Source: Pirellulales bacterium (GTDB taxonomy: Bacteria; Planctomycetota; Planctomycetia; Pirellulales; JAICIG01). Taken from it: a DNA stretch of 47,463 bases. The position numbers and the translations under genes were made by a program. The stretch's first letter is position 1, and every line of letters starts with the position of its first letter. The notes beneath the pieces are model-generated. The model was given only the letters and a program-made list of their open reading frames with translations. It had not been told where the DNA came from and did not search any database. The DNA is taken from NCBI GenBank assembly GCA_035533075.1, contig DATLUO010000114.1, positions 1-47,463 on the forward strand, in the 5' to 3' direction. Positions 7,833 to 15,965 of this stretch are shown piece by piece.

Positions 7833-9032
7833 ATGCCCGTTATCTCTCGTCTCGTTCAGGCCCTCGAGCCTTCGGCCACTTTGGCCATGGCCGCCAAAGC
7901 CAAGGAGCTGAAGGCGTCCGGCAAAACGGTCTACGATTTCAGCGTCGGCGAGCCCGACTTCATCACGCCCGAACACATTCGCAAGGCGGCCACCGAGGCC
8001 ATGAACGCCGGCCACACGCATTACACGGCCGTCGGCGGCATTCCAGAACTGCGGGCGGCGATTGTGCGACGCTACCGCGAGCGACACGGCCTGGATTACT
8101 CGCCGCAGCAAGTGGTGGTCTCCAACGGGGCCAAGCATTCGCTGCACAACGTTTTTACCGTGCTGTGCGATCCAGGCGACGAGGTCATTGTTCCGGCGCC
8201 TTACTGGGTGAGCTACGCCGAGTTGGTGAAGCTCACCGGTGCCCGGCCGGTGATCGTCGACACCTGCGAAGAAGACGACTTCAAGCTTACGCCGGCCCTC
8301 CTGCGGGCCGCCATCACGCCGCGGACGAAGCTGCTGCTGATCTGCTCTCCCTCGAACCCGACGGGCAGCCTCTATTCGCCCGCCGAGCTGGCGGCGCTGG
8401 CCGACGTGGTGCTGGAAAAGAACCTGCTGGTCGTGGCCGACGAGATCTACGAGCGGCTGATTTACGGCGGCCATCGCTTCGCCAGCTTCGCCACCGTGCG
8501 GCCCGACCTGGCGGAGCGCACGGTCACGGTCAACGGCGTGAGCAAGGCCTACGCCATGACCGGCTGGCGGATCGGTTGGACGCTCTCGCCGTTGAATGTG
8601 GCCAAGGCGATGGAGAGCCTGCAAAGCCAGGAGACCTCGAATCCGTCGAGCGTCAGCCAATACGCCGCATTGGCGGCGCTGGAAGGTCCGCAGGAGTGTG
8701 TCGACGAGATGCTGAACGAATTCAGCCGGCGGCGCGAGTTCGTCGAGCGCCGCATCCGGGGCGAGTTGCCCAAGCTGAGCTGCTGCGAGATGGGCGGCGC
8801 CTTTTACGCCTTTATCAATATCAAGGCGCACCTGGGCCGCAGTTATCGCGGCGTGCCGGTCGAGAATTCGTCGCAGTGGTGCTTGGAGCTGCTGTCGCAA
8901 CAAAGTGTGGCGATGGTGATGGGATCGGCCTTCGGAGCTGAAGGTTACGCGCGGCTTTCATTCGCCACCAGCCTGGAGAACCTGGAGAAAGGGCTGGAGC
9001 GGATCGAGGCCTTCTTGAACGGCCCGGCGTGA
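7833..9032 (+). CDS. class I pyridoxal-phosphate aminotransferase (aspartate aminotransferase-like)
   Basis: 399 residues of the aspartate aminotransferase I-gamma subgroup. Visible landmarks are FSVGEPDFITP, YTAVGGIPELR, the NGAKHSLHN cofactor segment, CSPSNPTG (the Asn that contacts the cofactor), DEIYERLIYGG, and the Schiff-base Lys238 in SKAYAMTGWRIGW. The final third has an Arg in the expected place (GYARLSF) for the substrate carboxylate. It probably interconverts aspartate or a similar amino acid with 2-oxoglutarate. Prephenate or aromatic substrates cannot be excluded from sequence alone. The ATG at 7833 matches the family N-terminus. It is divergent from ino1. Confidence 0.9.
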   Translation: MPVISRLVQALEPSATLAMAAKAKELKASGKTVYDFSVGEPDFITPEHIRKAATEAMNAGHTHYTAVGGIPELRAAIVRRYRERHGLDYSPQQVVVSNGAKHSLHNVFTVLCDPGDEVIVPAPYWVSYAELVKLTGARPVIVDTCEEDDFKLTPALLRAAITPRTKLLLICSPSNPTGSLYSPAELAALADVVLEKNLLVVADEIYERLIYGGHRFASFATVRPDLAERTVTVNGVSKAYAMTGWRIGWTLSPLNVAKAMESLQSQETSNPSSVSQYAALAALEGPQECVDEMLNEFSRRREFVERRIRGELPKLSCCEMGGAFYAFINIKAHLGRSYRGVPVENSSQWCLELLSQQSVAMVMGSAFGAEGYARLSFATSLENLEKGLERIEAFLNGPA

Positions 9033-9077
9033 TTTTGGATTTGGATTTTGGATTGTTCGGAATCCAAAATCTAAAAA
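9031..9077. repeat. family G palindrome (ATTTTGGATT type)
   Basis: A GATTTTGGATTTGGATTTTG arm, a short spacer, and a complementary AATCCAAAATCTAAAA arm directly behind the aminotransferase stop. A longer copy is at 11318-11387. It could act as a hairpin terminator for the aminotransferase. Confidence 0.65.
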
Positions 9078-9078
9078 C

Positions 9079-9270
9079 TGCGGTGGCTGGGGCAGAGGCT
9101 GGCCAGGCAGCGGTCGAGAATGCTCAAAAGCGCCGCGGCCAGCGGATGCCCCGGTAGCGCCACCACCGGGGCATCGCTTGGCCGCGGCGCGTCTTGTGGG
9201 GCGAACTCGGTCTCGACCAAGCTCTGCCCCAGCCACCGAAATGTCTCACCGTCGCCCGCGTGAAGTATTA
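9079..9270. repeat. family A element
   Basis: Contains both GGTGGCTGGGGCAGAG and GCTCTGCCCCAGCCACC arms around the GATGCCCCGG/CCGGGGCATC hairpin, and ends in CGCGTGAAGTAT. The end falls 3-4 bases before the ATG of the methyltransferase at 9274, so the element supplies that gene's entire upstream leader. It is nearly identical to 3229-3373. Confidence 0.8.
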
Positions 9271-9273
9271 CCG

Positions 9274-10119
9274 ATGTTTGCCCCGAATGAGTATCAACTG
9301 CTCGATTTTGGCGAGGGGCGAAAGCTCGAGCGATTCGGGGCGGTCGTGCTCGACCGCCCCGCGCCCGCCGCGACAGGACCGATCCAAGACAGCGAACGAT
9401 GGGCGGCGGCCACGGCCCGGTACGAGCGGACCACGGGCAATCGCGGCGCGTGGCGGGCCGTCGTTGCCGCGTCGCAACTGCCGGTAGGTTGGTCCGTTCG
9501 CCACGGCGGCACCGTGCTGGAGTTGAAGCTGACGCCGTTCGGTCACCTGGGCGTCTTTCCGGAACAGGCCGCCAACTGGGACTGGATTGCCGAACGGGTC
9601 GCCGCCGCCGGACGTGGAATACGGGTATTGAACCTGTTCGCCTATACCGGGGCCAGCACACTGGCGGCGGCCGGCGCGGGAGCCGAAGTGGTGCATGTCG
9701 ATGCCGCCCGTAACATTCTGGCCTGGGCACGGCGGAATGCTGAACTTTCCGGCCTCGGCGGGGCGCCGGTCCGTTGGATTTGCGAAGACGCGGTCACCTT
9801 TGTGCGGCGCGAACTGAAACGCGGCAATCCGTATCATGCCGTGATTCTCGATCCGCCCAGTTACGGGCACGGAGCGAAGGGCGACGTCTGGAAGCTGGCG
9901 GAGCACTTGCCGTCGCTCTTGGCCGACTGTGCCCGGTTGACGGCATCGAACCGGTCGTTTGTATTGCTCTCTTGCCACACGCCGGGCTTTGGGCCGGAAG
10001 CCTTGGCAGCGATGCTTGCTGATGCGTTCGACGGCGACGACATGGAATCGGCTGAGATGCGGGTGACCGCGCTGAGTGGCCGCGTGCTGGTCAGCGGAGC
10101 CATGGCACGCTCACGGTAG
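9274..10119 (+). CDS. class I SAM-dependent methyltransferase, RlmI/RlmK-like
   Basis: 281 residues. The AdoMet site is LNLFAYTGASTLAAAGAGAE (motif I) with VHVDAARNILAWARRNAE following. The catalytic-loop motif is DPPSYG, which with the FPEQAANWDWI lead-in resembles the C-terminal half of the rRNA cytosine-C5 methyltransferases RlmI/RlmK (COG1092). The N-terminal PUA domain of RlmI is absent, so it is a short form and the RNA substrate is uncertain. The ATG at 9274 sits immediately after a family A repeat, with no recognisable ribosome binding site. Its TAG stop is formed by the first bases of the family C element at 10116. Confidence 0.82.
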   Translation: MFAPNEYQLLDFGEGRKLERFGAVVLDRPAPAATGPIQDSERWAAATARYERTTGNRGAWRAVVAASQLPVGWSVRHGGTVLELKLTPFGHLGVFPEQAANWDWIAERVAAAGRGIRVLNLFAYTGASTLAAAGAGAEVVHVDAARNILAWARRNAELSGLGGAPVRWICEDAVTFVRRELKRGNPYHAVILDPPSYGHGAKGDVWKLAEHLPSLLADCARLTASNRSFVLLSCHTPGFGPEALAAMLADAFDGDDMESAEMRVTALSGRVLVSGAMARSR

Positions 10120-10225
10120 CCCGTTTGCTCCGCAAGCGGAAGCCGATTCCGCTGCCGCTCGATCTTTCGATAAGGACAATCGAACTTGCTAGAAAGCCGT
10201 TCCGCTCACGGAGTCAACGGGCTAC
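10116..10225. repeat. family C element between convergent genes
   Basis: 110 bp with terminal inverted repeats GTAGCCCG...CGGGCTAC and subterminal CTCCGCAAGCGGAA / TTCCGCTCACGGAG. The left GTAG contains the TAG stop of the methyltransferase. The right end contains, on the minus strand, the TAG stop of the SGNH-like gene. It probably serves as a two-way terminator hairpin. Confidence 0.8.
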
Positions 10226-11400
10226 CTCACCTCATGTCGGCGGCCGGCGGCGAGGCCCGGCACCGTCGATGGGGCGGCCGGTCGCGAGTCGGATGAGGCC
10301 AACCAGCCGCGCAGCGCGTCTTGGCCCAACTTGACCGAAAGCCGCTCCGCGGCGTCGGCCAACAGATGCTGCCCGTCCGCAAAATCGGCGTCGTTGCACC
10401 AATGGCTGGCGTCGAAAACCTGGGCATCGTACTCGCGGCCCAGCTCCCACAGATAGCGGCTGATTCTCTGCTGGGCAAGCGTAACCTCGGCGTCGCGCAG
10501 CTCCTCCGCTTCGGGCATCAGCAACAACGCCGCGACAATTCCCTCTTGCCGACAGAGTGCCAGGATCTGCCGCAACGCGCGATTGGGACGGTCGCTCACC
10601 TCAAAGTCCCGATAACCGGGCGCGTAGATCTGTCGCACCAGTTTGGCCCTGGCTTGTCGCATTGCCGCGTCGGGCCTGGGCCACGCACCAGGCACCCAGC
10701 CCGACGGCGTCGTTTGATCGAGGGCGGAAGTGTCGGAAACTGCCGGGGCGGGCAACCAATGGGGCATAACACGCCTCAGCAACTCGCCACGAAGCCGGTA
10801 GCATGCCGCGGCGCGGTAGCCCAGCCAATCACGCCCGGATGCCAGTGGGGCGTCCAGGTAGTCGCGGAGGAGCCACAAGTCACGCGCGTCGCAGCGCTCG
10901 ATCGGCGGGATGTGTGCGCCCATCAACTCCGGCGCCGTCTTCAGCAAAGCAGGGTGAACTTCGATGACCACCCATCGCGGCCGAATGCCGGCGGCGAGCA
11001 ATCGTTGGAAGTACAGCAGTTCGTAGAGCGGGCCGCCGCCCAGGATGCCGAAGTTGTAAACCAAGGGCGTCTCGGCGGTGGCGGCGTCGAACAACCGGTC
11101 GGGCCGAACTCCGTAGGCCGTCCGCGAGCTGCCCAACAGGAGCAACAGGGGGCGTTGCGGAAGCTGGCGAAGCTGGGTCTTCAAGAGCGCCAGTTTACGG
11201 CCATATTCCGGCTCGCGCAGGCCGGGTTCGATAAAGTCGGCGGCGAAGTTCGCGGCCAATTGAAAGGCGACGAACGCGACGAGCGCGCACGCCAGCTCAG
11301 TCCTTCCGCGGCGCCCTGATTTTGGATTTTGGATTTTGGGTTTTGGATTCCGACAATCCAAAATCCAAAATCGAAAATCCAAAATCATGCTGGCAACCAT
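10222..11400 (-). CDS. SGNH/GDSL-like hydrolase, membrane-anchored
   Basis: About 392 residues. One transmembrane helix (ACALVAFVAFQLAANFAA, about 35-52) is followed by an outward-facing domain with a serine motif (LLLLLGSSRTAYGVRPD) and a late DASHW...DGQHLL segment suited to an Asp/His pair. This is the arrangement seen in SGNH esterases of the AlgX/AlgJ or DUF1574 type that acylate or deacylate polysaccharides. The start is odd: the only in-frame ATGs (11400, 11388) lie in or beside a family G repeat, so residues 5-28 are repeat-encoded. It follows cpaE by 43 bases and may be the last gene of the pilus operon. Its stop lies in the family C element. Confidence 0.7.
   Translation of the reverse strand: MVASMILDFRFWILDCRNPKPKIQNPKSGRRGRTELACALVAFVAFQLAANFAADFIEPGLREPEYGRKLALLKTQLRQLPQRPLLLLLGSSRTAYGVRPDRLFDAATAETPLVYNFGILGGGPLYELLYFQRLLAAGIRPRWVVIEVHPALLKTAPELMGAHIPPIERCDARDLWLLRDYLDAPLASGRDWLGYRAAACYRLRGELLRRVMPHWLPAPAVSDTSALDQTTPSGWVPGAWPRPDAAMRQARAKLVRQIYAPGYRDFEVSDRPNRALRQILALCRQEGIVAALLLMPEAEELRDAEVTLAQQRISRYLWELGREYDAQVFDASHWCNDADFADGQHLLADAAERLSVKLGQDALRGWLASSDSRPAAPSTVPGLAAGRRHEVR
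11318..11387. repeat. family G palindrome inside the 5' end of a gene
   Basis: Repeated GATTTTGGATTTTGG units form one arm, followed by a complementary series of AATCCAAAATC units. It encodes the N-terminal residues of the SGNH-like protein and includes the possible ATG at 11388. Confidence 0.75.
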
Positions 11401-11443
11401 CGTCACAGGTTGCCGCGCGGCTACAGCCGCGGCGCCACGGTCG

Positions 11444-12664
11444 CTACTTTCCGCCGCTCTTGGCGCCTTTCGACAAAAAACCCAGAAGTCGCCCTTTTCC
11501 AGGCTTAACAAGCTCGTCTTCGGGCGGGGGCTTGTGGCCCGACAACGCGTCGGAGAGTCCGACGATCGCCTGCGTAATCGAGGCCTTGGCGGCCTGTTCC
11601 ACCAGCGGCACGCCGTTGTTGCGCATTTCGACCATCGTGCGATAGTCGTTGGGCAACTGCCAGAAGATTTCGCGGCCGATCGTGTCTTGGGCCTTTTTCA
11701 GGCTGATGTTGCCGGCGTCGAGTCCCATGCGGTTGACGATGATCTTGACCTTCTCGGCCACGCCCTTCATGTTGCCGAACGACATCATCAGCCGCACGAC
11801 GTTGCGCAAGCAGGGCAGATCGAGCTGGGTCACCAGCAAGATGTGATCGGCCGCCTGCAAGGCCACCAGGTCGAGCGCGTTGTAGCTCTTGGAGAGGTCG
11901 AGCACCAGGTGCGTGAAGGTCGCCTTGAGCAGGCCGAGCACGCGCTGCAAGTCGTCGGGCGAAATCAGCGACATGTCTTCCATTTGCACCGGCCGCGGCA
12001 GCAGGAACAGCCCCGACGAGTGCTTGGTCAACGACCGCTTCAACAGGGCGAAGTCGAGTCGCGTGACGTTCTGGGCCACGTCGACCAGCGTGTAGTCGGG
12101 AATCGTGTCGAGGAACACGTCGGCGTCGCCCAAGCACAGGTCGAGATCGACCAGGGCCACGGTGTTCTGCGGATCGCGGGCCAAGGCGCAGCCCAGGTTG
12201 ACGGCGATGCTGGTCGTGCCCACGCCGCCCGTGGCGCCGGAGACGGCAATCACCGTGCTGCCGCGGGCCTTGGTCTCGCCGCGGCCGAAGCGGCGGTCGG
12301 AGACGCGGTCCAAGGCGTCGAGCAGGTCTTGCAGCCGCAGGGGATGATTGAGGAACTCCTTGGCCCCGGCACGCATGGCCCGCAGGATCAGCTTGCCGTC
12401 GGTCGAGCCGCTGACGATCAGAATGCTGCAATCGGGAGAGGTTTCGTTGAGCCGCGTCACCAGATCCAAGGCTTTCTCGACGTCCTGGTCGAGCGAGACG
12501 ATGCCGATGTCGGGGTGCGTCTGGGCCACCACGTCGGCGAAGAACTCGTAGCGCGAGCATTCGGCTTCCAGCCACACGCGGTCCATGCCCAAAAGCATGG
12601 TTTTCAAAGTCTCGCGGGTCTGGTCGTTCGGATCGGCGATCGCCAATCGAAGTACGTTGCTCAT
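11444..12664 (-). CDS. cpaE: Tad pilus assembly protein CpaE/TadZ
   Basis: 406 residues. It has an N-terminal response-regulator-like receiver domain (about 1-125) and a C-terminal MinD/ParA-type ATPase domain (about 135-370). CpaE/TadZ places the Tad pilus machine at its site in the cell. The Walker A-like motif is SGATGGVGTTSIAVNLG, where the usual signature and catalytic lysines of the MinD family are replaced. This is common in TadZ proteins and suggests weak or no ATP hydrolysis. The receiver domain keeps DIGIVSLDQDVEKAL but lacks a clear phospho-acceptor context. The start ATG is 4 bases after the cpaC stop, indicating coupled translation. Confidence 0.88.
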   Translation of the reverse strand: MSNVLRLAIADPNDQTRETLKTMLLGMDRVWLEAECSRYEFFADVVAQTHPDIGIVSLDQDVEKALDLVTRLNETSPDCSILIVSGSTDGKLILRAMRAGAKEFLNHPLRLQDLLDALDRVSDRRFGRGETKARGSTVIAVSGATGGVGTTSIAVNLGCALARDPQNTVALVDLDLCLGDADVFLDTIPDYTLVDVAQNVTRLDFALLKRSLTKHSSGLFLLPRPVQMEDMSLISPDDLQRVLGLLKATFTHLVLDLSKSYNALDLVALQAADHILLVTQLDLPCLRNVVRLMMSFGNMKGVAEKVKIIVNRMGLDAGNISLKKAQDTIGREIFWQLPNDYRTMVEMRNNGVPLVEQAAKASITQAIVGLSDALSGHKPPPEDELVKPGKGRLLGFLSKGAKSGGK

Positions 12665-12667
12665 ATA

Positions 12668-14464
12668 CTAGCGTAGGTCATAACCGGTGGGTCCGATGAA
12701 TCCGGGGACCTTTTTTTGCCGTGGCGCGCTCGGCCTGACCGTCGGTTGAAGCCGCCCCGAACGCGGCTGTCGAGCGGAGCTGACGAAGCCGGTGGTATTG
12801 GTGTTGCTGGATTTACCGGGGTGCAACGTCGGCGGCCGCGGGCGACCGGTGGTCTCGCCTGGTTGGACCGCGCCAGGCGGTTGCGATGGGCGGTCGGTGG
12901 GCTGCCCCGCCGCGGGTTTCGCACCGCTCGGCGTGCCGTCTTTGTCGTCATCGGACCAGGTGTCATCCGTCGCGGGTGGCGGAAACATGCCGTGGCTGTC
13001 GGGATAGGGCCCGTGCATGTTCGGACCTTGGCAGTTGGGCACCTCGACGTAGCCTTTGCAATAGAGCTCGTGGTTGTCGGGATCGGCGGTGGCGTAGCCT
13101 GGACCACCGGGGGGGACGTCGCAGGCGTCAATGGCATCCACCAGATGCGGCGTGACCATGATCAAAGTCTCGATCTCGTTGTATGAATCTTGCATGCGAC
13201 GGAACGGAATGCCTAACAGTGGCAAATCGCCGATCCAAGCCAGTCCGTTCGCCTGCGTTTCCGTACGGACTTGTACGAGACCGGCCAGGGCCAGCGTTTG
13301 GCCGGATCGCAGTTCGACGCCGGTGTCGCACTGCCGCTCCGCGAAACCGGGGATGGTGTAACCGTTGTAGGTTTGAGCGTTGGAAGGGTCGAGCTCGCTC
13401 ACGCGCGGGCGGACCTCCAAGCGGATCGCTCCGTTGCCTAAGACGATCGGCACGAAATCGACTTGCGTGCCGATTTGCATGAAGCCGAAGCTGGGGCCCG
13501 CGAGGCTGACCATTCGAGCGTACGGCACGCTGCCTCCCACGTGAAAGCTCGCCGGGCGGCCGCTGACCGTGACCAATTGCGGCTCGGCAACCACCTTGGC
13601 CACGTTTTTTTGCGTCAGAAGATTGAGCACGCCGAAGAATTGGTTGGAGCCGCTCATGACCCCAAACGTCATGCTCTGAGCGGTGCCGGACACGGGGGCC
13701 AGCAGTCCGAATGGGGTGGCGGCCGTGCCCAATGCCTGCGTCGTGCCTCCCGAGGAAGACGCCTGCTGCGAGAGAGTGTTCAACAAACCGCCCACGCTAT
13801 TCGTGGCAAAGCCTTGCCCCGGCCTTCCCAGCGTACCCCAGTCGAAGCCGAAGTTGCGCAGCTTGGTCCGCGAGACCTCCATCACTTTCACCTGCAACAA
13901 CACCTGCTGCACGCCGCCCACCTTGATGTTGTTGAGCACCTTGGGAGCGTAATCGCTGGCGATGTCGATAATCCGCCGTACCTCGCTGGGGTCGTCCACG
14001 TAGCCGCTGACAATCACGCTGGTGGCCGTGGGCACCACCTTCAGCGCCGCGGTGGGGAACTGCGTGCGCAACAACATCGAGAGTTCGCGGGCATCGGGAT
14101 ACACGATCAGGTCGACCGAATAAATGTTATCGTCTTCATCGAACAGGTTGACTTGCGTCACGCCGGGCTTCTTGGCCAGCACCTGAATCTGCGTTTCGGA
14201 GAGGGCCGTCACCTCGGCCACTTCCGGGTTGTTCACCTGCACCCGCGGCAGCGGTTTGCCAATGCTCAAAATGCGGCTGGTGTTGACCGTCAGCTCCAGC
14301 GTTTCGTTGGCGCTTTGGAGGCGATGGACGACCTGATTGCTGTTGGGAGGCCCGGCGCCGGCCGCCGAAACGAGCGCCGCCAGCAGTGCCAGTGGCGCCA
14401 GCGGAAGGCGCCGGCGTCGGAAATCACCGCACGGCGCGGTGCGTCGCGTCATTGAGTTGGACAT
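12668..14464 (-). CDS. cpaC: Tad pilus secretin CpaC/RcpA
   Basis: 598 residues. The signal peptide is LPLAPLALLAALVSAAGA. A pilus-associated N-terminal domain (RILSIGKPLPRVQVNNPEVA) and a BON-like segment (VIVSGYVDDPSEVRRIIDIA) follow, then the secretin domain (about 230-450) with VAEPQLVTVSGRPASFHVGG and the closing ELRSGQTLALAGL / PLLGIPFRR motifs. It forms the outer-membrane pore through which the Flp pilus leaves. Beyond residue 455 is an unusual 140-residue tail: first Cys- and acid-rich (ELYCKGYVEVPNCQGP), then low-complexity Pro/Thr/Gly-rich. Its role is unknown. It is in the operon with cpaE. Confidence 0.9.
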   Translation of the reverse strand: MSNSMTRRTAPCGDFRRRRLPLAPLALLAALVSAAGAGPPNSNQVVHRLQSANETLELTVNTSRILSIGKPLPRVQVNNPEVAEVTALSETQIQVLAKKPGVTQVNLFDEDDNIYSVDLIVYPDARELSMLLRTQFPTAALKVVPTATSVIVSGYVDDPSEVRRIIDIASDYAPKVLNNIKVGGVQQVLLQVKVMEVSRTKLRNFGFDWGTLGRPGQGFATNSVGGLLNTLSQQASSSGGTTQALGTAATPFGLLAPVSGTAQSMTFGVMSGSNQFFGVLNLLTQKNVAKVVAEPQLVTVSGRPASFHVGGSVPYARMVSLAGPSFGFMQIGTQVDFVPIVLGNGAIRLEVRPRVSELDPSNAQTYNGYTIPGFAERQCDTGVELRSGQTLALAGLVQVRTETQANGLAWIGDLPLLGIPFRRMQDSYNEIETLIMVTPHLVDAIDACDVPPGGPGYATADPDNHELYCKGYVEVPNCQGPNMHGPYPDSHGMFPPPATDDTWSDDDKDGTPSGAKPAAGQPTDRPSQPPGAVQPGETTGRPRPPTLHPGKSSNTNTTGFVSSARQPRSGRLQPTVRPSAPRQKKVPGFIGPTGYDLR

Positions 14465-14507
14465 CCGTGACCTCTCTTACAGACTTTCTCGAACTGAAAT
14501 CCGCGCC

Positions 14508-14668
14508 GTAGGGTGGGAGCGAGCGCGCTTGCGAGCGCCGGCCCACCAAGGTTAGGCGTCAGGCGTCAGGCATCAGGCGTCGGGTTGTTTGCCCTGACGC
14601 CTGACGCCTGAAACCTGACGCCTCAAATGGTGGGCCGGCGCTCGCAAGCTCGCTCGCTCCCACCCTAC
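14508..14668. repeat. composite repeat: family E palindrome nested in two family D units
   Basis: The outer arms are D units in inverted orientation (GTAGGGTGGGAGCGAGCG... and ...CGCTCGCTCCCACCCTAC). Between them, 14553-14626 is a family E palindrome made of GCGTCAGGCGTCAGG units and their complement CCTGACGCCTGACGC. The whole can fold into one long hairpin. It lies between cpaB and cpaC. A weaker copy of the same composite lies at 38246-38384. Confidence 0.8.
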
Positions 14669-14709
14669 GTCGAATCCCGTAGGTTTCACAAAATCCGTTC
14701 ATCGCCATC

Positions 14710-15753
14710 TTATCCAACGTCTCCGTCTTCTTGCTTTTCGGTTTCGGCAGGTGGCTGCCCGCCGGCTTCCGATGGCGGGCTGTCGCTCGCGGCCGGCGGC
14801 TCCACAGCGGCCGAAGGCGGCGGGGCCGCGGTCGACGGCGTAATCAGCTTTCCACGCCGAAATTCGACTTCGCGCGGCACGCTGCCGTCGATGATGGTCA
14901 TAACGAACACATCGTCCGGCGGCTCCGGCGCCACGCTCGGCGGCGGCGCGGGCGGCTCCGGCGCCTTAAGTTTGAGCGAAGTGATGAAGGAGTGCGGGTC
15001 GCCCGGCGGGCCGTCGCCCGCATCCGACCGGCCGGTAAGCAGCTTCTGCAGGTCGGCGCCGCCGGTGCTCTCCGCCACGTCGTCCACCGCGTTTCGCATG
15101 ACCAATTGCACCGTGCCCACCTGGGTCGCCAAGGCGACCAGCTCGGACTGTTCCGGCGTGACCAACACCGAGATGGTTTTGGCCGCCATGGTGTTGTTGT
15201 CGTTGCCCGAACGGTCGTAGAGATCGTCGACCGCGAAGATCTTGATGTTCTGCAAGAAGGTGCGGGTGACCGCCCGCGGCACGCCTCGGGCCTGGTTCTC
15301 GGGAACATGCACGAGCAAGTCGACCCGGTCGCCGGGCAAAATCATGCCGCTGGCGCCGCTGACCGCATCGACGCGGATGGGCACCACGCGCATGCCTTTG
15401 GGAATCATATCGATGGCGCTGCCGCCGTTTTCGCCTTTGGGCAAGAGCTTGGCCTCCAGAATCGGCTCGCCCGGATAGAACTTCGCTCGCGACCGGCGTC
15501 CCTCGACGTCTTCGAGTTTGCCGATGGTCCCGGCGGGCAACCGTTCTTTCGGCCACGGTTCGAGCTTGATCAACTGCGGAGTCAACGGATCGCCGACGCC
15601 GATTTCACCGGCGGCCACGAAAATGGGTGTGGTCTCGGCGCCGTCCGTCGTTGGGGCGGCGCGGCGGTTGGCCATCACTTGGTTGATGCCGATGGACGCC
15701 ACCAGCCCGCAACCGAGCGCCAGCGTAAGCAGGATAATTGATTTGGGTCGCAT
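14710..15753 (-). CDS. cpaB: Flp pilus assembly protein CpaB/RcpC
   Basis: 347 residues. The N-terminal membrane anchor is SIILLTLALGCGLVASIGIN (5-24). A SAF domain follows from about 45 (TPIFVAAGEIGVGDPLTPQL), then the RcpC-type region with GMRVVPIRVDAVSGASGMIL and PGDRVDLLVHV, which is the family signature. CpaB is a periplasmic partner of the CpaC secretin. The last 80 residues are Pro/Ala/Glu-rich and probably disordered, as in other planctomycete CpaB proteins. It is separated from cpaA by a family E repeat and from cpaC by the D/E composite. Confidence 0.88.
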   Translation of the reverse strand: MRPKSIILLTLALGCGLVASIGINQVMANRRAAPTTDGAETTPIFVAAGEIGVGDPLTPQLIKLEPWPKERLPAGTIGKLEDVEGRRSRAKFYPGEPILEAKLLPKGENGGSAIDMIPKGMRVVPIRVDAVSGASGMILPGDRVDLLVHVPENQARGVPRAVTRTFLQNIKIFAVDDLYDRSGNDNNTMAAKTISVLVTPEQSELVALATQVGTVQLVMRNAVDDVAESTGGADLQKLLTGRSDAGDGPPGDPHSFITSLKLKAPEPPAPPPSVAPEPPDDVFVMTIIDGSVPREVEFRRGKLITPSTAAPPPSAAVEPPAASDSPPSEAGGQPPAETEKQEDGDVG

Positions 15754-15878
15754 GTCGTTACTTTCGGCAGCACGTGAAGAATTCGTGCAAGACGTCTTTC
15801 TGCGCAGGACAAATCCGCATTATTGTTTCCACCGGTCGTTGAACTGTTTCGCTTAGGGTGACTTGGGCGAGAATTCGG

Positions 15879-15959
15879 TAGGCGTCAGGCGTCAGGCATC
15901 AGGGGTCAGGGGCGTCAGGTTGTTTGTCCTGACGCCTGACGCCTGAAACCTGACGCCTC
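15879..15959. repeat. family E palindrome
   Basis: GCGTCAGGCGTCAGGCATC units and the complementary CCTGACGCCTGACGCC units with a short TTGTTTG loop. It lies between cpaA and cpaB. Copies also occur at 14553-14626 and 38292-38340. Confidence 0.8.
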
Positions 15960-15965
15960 CCTGCT

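Noticed and set aside
11336-12676. 446-codon open frame on the plus strand
   Set aside because: Shadow of cpaE; no domain features and His/Gln-rich composition.
13463-14455. 330-codon open frame on the plus strand
   Set aside because: Shadow of cpaC, which has clear secretin motifs on the other strand.
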